This document shows positions 14,819-17,870 of a stretch of DNA of 17,870 nt, one piece after another. Location: the NCBI GenBank assembly GCA_041612005.1, contig JBFILW010000041.1, forward strand, positions 1 through 17,870. The letters run 5' to 3'. The translations under genes and the position numbers were made by a program. How positions within the stretch are numbered: position 1 is the stretch's first letter; the number at the start of each line of letters is the position of its first letter. The DNA is from JBFILW01 sp041612005. GTDB lineage: Bacteria; Gemmatimonadota; Gemmatimonadetes; Palauibacterales; Palauibacteraceae. The notes under the pieces were generated by a model. The model did no database searches and was not told the origin of the DNA. It worked only from the letters and a program-made list of their open reading frames with translations.

Positions 14819-15287
14819 ACTGGAGTTGAGAGCGCTGGTGTGGCTGGTACTGAGCGTCTCGCTCGTAGCATCTCCGGCGCTCGCGCAGGAGGGCGGCACG
14901 GGGGCGGGGTCCGATCAGGCCGTGCCGAGCGATTCGATTTCGGCCGGCGGGTCGGACGAGCAGTCGAGCGTCTTCGGCCGCGAACGGTTCGTGTACCCAG
15001 AGGGCCCCGACCGACGCGATCCATTCGCTCCACTGGCCGCGGGAGAGGAGATCGGTCCGCGCTTCGCCGATCTGGAGTTGAGCGGCCTTATCTACGCTCC
15101 CGACATCGGGAGCGTGGCGGTCCTGACCGACCGGACGACGCTCAGAAGGTACCGGGTACGCGAAGGCGATTGGTTGGGAGATGCACGGGTGGACCGGATA
15201 CGTGTTGATGAAGTGGCATTTACAGTGGCGGGCTTCGGTCTTTCCAGGACTGAGGTGCTCCGGGTGGCCAGGGAAGATCAGGAGTAG
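14811..15287 (+). CDS. pilP: Type IV pilus assembly protein PilP, without lipobox
   Basis: A 158-residue exported protein. ATG 14811 has AGGG at 14799-14802 eight bases upstream; in-frame ATG 14805 is an alternative adding two residues. A signal sequence with hydrophobic core ALVWLVLSVSLVAS ends in SPALAQ, a type I cleavage site near residue 26. There is no lipobox and no cysteine anywhere in the protein, unlike the lipoprotein PilP of Neisseria and Pseudomonas. RRDPFAPL (68-75), the PilP hallmark, follows a low-complexity linker. The C-terminal beta domain has LSGLIYAPDIGSVAVL and YRVREGDWLGDARVDRI, as expected for the part that docks on the secretin N0 domain. PilP bridges the PilN/PilO dimer and PilQ. 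Confidence 0.9.
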   Translation: MDRLELRALVWLVLSVSLVASPALAQEGGTGAGSDQAVPSDSISAGGSDEQSSVFGRERFVYPEGPDRRDPFAPLAAGEEIGPRFADLELSGLIYAPDIGSVAVLTDRTTLRRYRVREGDWLGDARVDRIRVDEVAFTVAGFGLSRTEVLRVAREDQE

Positions 15288-15291
15288 GCGA

Positions 15292-17181
15292 ATGAGCACT
15301 CAACAGATAATCCCGTTTCTCGCAGCGATGTGGGCGCTGACCCTTCCGGCGATGGTGGCGGACGCCGGGTCGGCCGGCGATGACCAGGTACCTCCGGCCT
15401 CAGTGGTCGAGGTCCGGATCGTTCCGTCCGGCGGCGACACCGAGATCATGGTGCGCACGGAGGGGGCGGTGTCGTATAGCGAATTCGCGCTCAGCAATCC
15501 GACGCGCCTGATTCTCAACATCGAGGGCGCGCGCCACGCGCTGCCTCGCTGGAGCTATGAGGAGATCGCCCGCGGCGGAGTTATCCGGCTACGCAGCAGC
15601 CAGTTTCGCGATGACGTCGTGCGCCTCGTGTTCGATCTCACTGTCGTGGACGGGTACGAGGTAGTCGAGAAGGAATACGGTGTCAGCGTTCGGTTTCCGA
15701 ATCCCGGCGCCGCATTCGACGTCTGGAGCACGGAGCTCGATGGTGCCCGTAAGGCAATGGCGATGAGCGCCGCCAAGACAGAGAGCGGAGTCAACGTCTC
15801 GTCGATGCCATCCCTGCTCGGCCCGGAGATGCAGGAGACTGAGCAGCCGCATATTTCGGTGGCGTATGACAGCGCCAGCATGCTCGATGTGCTGGCGGGA
15901 TTTTCGGAGTTCAGCGGGCTCTCGATCGTGTCCAGCTCCGCAGTCGCCGAGCTGTACGTAAAGGGAATCGAGATCCGGGACCAACCGTGGGACCTGGCGC
16001 TTGACGCCATTCTCTCATCGCAGGGCGTTGGCTGGCGCCGTCGTCCGTCAGGCATCATCGAGGTAGACGTGCTCGAGGGGCTCCGCGCGCGCGACACGCT
16101 CCAAACCGAGACGCGCGTGTTCCGGATCAACTACGCGAGCGCCGACTCGGTTGCTGCGACGCTGTCTGAGCTGGCGACCCCGGACCGCGGTCAGGTCGTC
16201 GCGTACCAGGGCACCAACTCCGTCATCATCACCGACGTGCCCACCGTGGTCGAGAGAATGGATAACCTCGTCCGCGAGCTCGACCGGCGCACGCCGCAGG
16301 TGTCGATCGAGGCCAAGATCATCTTCGTGAATCGGACGGACGTCAACGAGCTCGGAATCATCTACGATCTCAAGGATCGCCCCGACGCCATTTTCCAGGG
16401 CGAACAACAAGGGAATGCGCTCAACCAGATCGTCCCGGTTCCGGACCCGACGCAGCCGCCGCAGCTGGTCGATCTGAACGGGGATGGAATCCTCGACCCC
16501 TCGACGGAGGCGTTCTTCAAGAATACGAGTTCGACGATCGTAGACCTGTCGGGCTCCTCGGTGGCTTCGTTGGCCAACGCCAACGACCGCGTCGTGGGTC
16601 CGGCGCTCAGTATCCTGACCGCAATCTCGATTGGCGACTATCAGTTGTTCGCCTTCCTCGAGGCGCTCGAGTCGCATTCGCTCTCCGACGTGCAGGCGGC
16701 GCCCGCCATCCAGGTGGTCGACAACCACCAGGCACGGATTCACGTCGGCGAGAAGACACCGGTGAGAACACTGGAACCCGGCGCCCAAACGGAAGCCGCC
16801 GAGGTAACCGTGAGCTACGAGGACACCGGGATCATCCTCGACGTGACGCCTCACATCACAAACAACGGCCAAATCCTGCTTGACCTGCATGCCGAGCGCT
16901 CGGCCCTGCGGGTCGACGTCTCGGACGTCGGCTTCGTGTTCGAGAAACAGGTGGGCGAGACGCGCCTCCTGCTCGACAACGGTCAGACGGCGGTAATCGG
17001 CGGCCTGACTCTGAGCGAGGTGTCTCGAAGCGTGAGCGGAATTCCCGGCCTCATGAACATCCCCGTCCTGGGGTGGCTGTTCAGGACGACGAAGGACAAC
17101 GAGAGAAAGATCGACCTGATTATCCTCGTCACGCCCCACATCGTGGAGTCGCAGGCCTTCACCAACGTCAACTTGAACTAG
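15292..17181 (+). CDS. pilQ: Type IV pilus secretin PilQ
   Basis: A 629-residue outer-membrane pore protein. ATG 15292 has GGAG at 15281-15284 seven bases upstream and gives a signal peptide (to about residue 24-26); the frame is open further up but would lose this signal. Domains in order are one AMIN domain (about 37-125, peptidoglycan binding), a polar linker, an STN/N0 domain (about 187-258), an N1/NolW domain (about 275-335), and the secretin barrel (about 430-617) with the signature GIPGLMNIPVLGWLFRTT and the LIILVTP ending. Pseudomonas-type PilQ has two AMIN domains; only one is seen. Between residues 365 and 430 is an inserted polar stretch with DLNGDGILDP (394-403), resembling a calcium-binding loop. 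The gene is the last of pilMNOPQ and is followed by a hairpin. Confidence 0.95.
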   Translation: MSTQQIIPFLAAMWALTLPAMVADAGSAGDDQVPPASVVEVRIVPSGGDTEIMVRTEGAVSYSEFALSNPTRLILNIEGARHALPRWSYEEIARGGVIRLRSSQFRDDVVRLVFDLTVVDGYEVVEKEYGVSVRFPNPGAAFDVWSTELDGARKAMAMSAAKTESGVNVSSMPSLLGPEMQETEQPHISVAYDSASMLDVLAGFSEFSGLSIVSSSAVAELYVKGIEIRDQPWDLALDAILSSQGVGWRRRPSGIIEVDVLEGLRARDTLQTETRVFRINYASADSVAATLSELATPDRGQVVAYQGTNSVIITDVPTVVERMDNLVRELDRRTPQVSIEAKIIFVNRTDVNELGIIYDLKDRPDAIFQGEQQGNALNQIVPVPDPTQPPQLVDLNGDGILDPSTEAFFKNTSSTIVDLSGSSVASLANANDRVVGPALSILTAISIGDYQLFAFLEALESHSLSDVQAAPAIQVVDNHQARIHVGEKTPVRTLEPGAQTEAAEVTVSYEDTGIILDVTPHITNNGQILLDLHAERSALRVDVSDVGFVFEKQVGETRLLLDNGQTAVIGGLTLSEVSRSVSGIPGLMNIPVLGWLFRTTKDNERKIDLIILVTPHIVESQAFTNVNLN

Positions 17182-17208
17182 TTCAGTTTCTCCGCGACCT
17201 GCTACATT
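17182..17208 (+). promoter_or_regulatory. Candidate extended -10 promoter for aroC
   Basis: TGCTACATT at 17200-17208 fits the extended -10 pattern TGnTAnnnT, with TACATT at 17203-17208 matching four of six bases of TATAAT. A weak -35-like TTCAGT at 17182-17187 lies 15 nt upstream, which is tolerable for an extended -10 promoter. The expected start near 17215 falls within the left arm of the following hairpin. This is inferred from base patterns only. Confidence 0.35.
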
Positions 17209-17209
17209 G

Positions 17210-17232
17210 GGGCCCGGCTCAGCGCCGGGCCC
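17210..17232 (+). terminator. GC-rich hairpin after pilQ, probable intrinsic terminator
   Basis: A perfect 9-bp stem, GGGCCCGGC (17210-17218) with GCCGGGCCC (17224-17232), encloses the 5-nt loop TCAGC. It starts 28 nt after the pilQ stop and is followed by TTTCGC, a T run of only three. The stem strength and position favour termination of pilMNOPQ transcripts, but the short T run makes it incomplete or factor-assisted. Confidence 0.55.
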
Positions 17233-17276
17233 TTTCGCATCAGGGCGACTGGGTGCGGCGAGCGCAAAGAGAATCG

Positions 17277-17870
17277 ATGCTCCGTCACTTCAATTTCACC
17301 ACCGCGGGTGAATCGCACGGCAAGGGCATCCTGGTAGTCATCGAGGGACTCCCGGCCGGTGTGCCGATCGAGCCGTCCGACATCGCCGGGCAGCTGGCTC
17401 GCCGGCAATTGGGCCACGGCCGTGGCAGTCGAATGCGGATCGAGCAGGACGCCGGCGAGCTGCTGAGCGGAGTACGGCTCGGAGAGAGCCTCGGCTCGCC
17501 GCTGTCCGTGTGGATCCCGAACCGCGATTTCGCCAACTGGGACCTGGCCATGGCCATTGAGCCGCAGCCGCAGGCGAGCGACGCCGACCTGCGGCGGGTG
17601 ACGCTGCCCAGGCCGGGGCACGCGGACCTGGTCGGGATGTTGAAGTATGACCGCTCCGATGCGCGCGATGTGCTCGAGCGCTCCAGCGCGAGGGAGACGG
17701 CGGCGCGCGTGGCCGCCGGGGCGATCGCGAGGCGTCTGCTCGCCGAGTTCGGTGTCGCCGTGGGCAGCCACGTGGTGCGGATCGGTCCGGTCGAGGCCGA
17801 CCGCGCACGACTGCCCGACGACTTGAACGAGACCGCGGATCGATCGCCGGTCCGCTGCCTGGACGCCGAG
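17277..17870 (+). CDS. aroC: Chorismate synthase AroC, 3' partial
   Basis: The window holds 198 codons from ATG 17277 and ends within the gene; family members are usually about 360-400 residues, so roughly half is present. AroC converts 5-enolpyruvylshikimate 3-phosphate to chorismate using reduced FMN, the last step of the shikimate pathway, in the cytoplasm. Seen motifs are TAGESHG (9-15) with the catalytic-type H14, RRQLGHGRGSRM (42-53), ESLGSPLSVWIPNRD (70-84), PGHADLVGMLKYD (113-125) with the second conserved histidine H115, and DARDVLERSSARETAARVAA (128-147). The ribosome binding site is weak (AAAGAGAA, 17266-17273). In-frame GTG 17253 is less likely because the family begins right before the TAGESHG motif. 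Shikimate genes next to pilQ are also known in Gammaproteobacteria (aroK-aroB), so the neighbourhood may be an old linkage. Confidence 0.96.
   Translation, partial: MLRHFNFTTAGESHGKGILVVIEGLPAGVPIEPSDIAGQLARRQLGHGRGSRMRIEQDAGELLSGVRLGESLGSPLSVWIPNRDFANWDLAMAIEPQPQASDADLRRVTLPRPGHADLVGMLKYDRSDARDVLERSSARETAARVAAGAIARRLLAEFGVAVGSHVVRIGPVEADRARLPDDLNETADRSPVRCLDAE

Noticed and set aside
16048..17139. Long open frame on the minus strand opposite pilQ (about 363 codons); a similar one lies at 12475-13392 opposite pilM
   Set aside because: Both are fully antisense to strongly supported genes. Such frames are common in GC-rich DNA, and the translations are charged, low-complexity and lack recognisable domains.
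1..17870. CRISPR array, insertion sequence, integrase, toxin-antitoxin or defence genes
   Set aside because: I found no regularly spaced repeats, transposase motifs or defence domains; all large frames are accounted for by envelope, pilus and shikimate genes.

Overview
The window is GC-rich and codes on the plus strand throughout. It looks like the chromosome of a Gram-negative (two-membrane) bacterium, because it carries a type IV pilus alignment complex that includes an outer-membrane secretin. High GC, a PilP without a lipobox cysteine and a pilMNOPQ-aroC order are compatible with Gemmatimonadota or a related environmental lineage. That placement is an inference without any phylogenetic marker and should be held loosely.

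Positions 1-9888 hold six tightly packed, mostly overlapping genes for lipid-linked sugar transfer. They are a YfhO-like membrane protein (5' end outside the window, and broken by an in-frame TAG), two clearly paralogous GT-C/GT39-like membrane glycosyltransferases in tandem, a GtrB/DPM1-like family 2 glycosyltransferase, and two further polytopic GT-C-like proteins. The logic known for such sets is that the GT2 enzyme charges a polyprenyl phosphate with a sugar on the cytoplasmic face, and GT-C enzymes use that donor on the outer face of the inner membrane. The final acceptor cannot be read from the sequence.

Positions 9889-12325 hold a control region followed by four prepilin-type proteins: a PilA/GspG-like pilin with its own leader region, then a three-gene minor-pilin unit (GspH/FimT-, PilV- and PilW-like) whose members all start with GTG and overlap by 4 nt. 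A PilX/GspK-like pilin and PilY1 are not present here.

Positions 12326-17181 hold a structured leader and pilM-pilN-pilO-pilP-pilQ. This is the actin-like ATPase, the two bitopic alignment proteins, the periplasmic coupler and the secretin that together link the inner-membrane motor to the outer-membrane pore. The motor ATPases (PilB/PilT), PilC and the prepilin peptidase PilD must lie elsewhere. A GC hairpin overlapping a probable promoter separates pilQ from aroC (chorismate synthase), which runs off the right edge.

The most notable points are: the single-codon interruption of the YfhO-like gene; a paralogue pair in which one copy lacks the second acidic residue of the DE motif; a sugar-transfer operon directly beside pilin genes, suggesting but not proving pilus glycosylation; mutually exclusive RNA pairings ahead of pilM; a calcium-loop-like insertion in PilQ; and a promoter/terminator overlap ahead of aroC. 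I found no CRISPR array, insertion sequence, rRNA or tRNA, and no evidence of a wholly new defence or mobile system.
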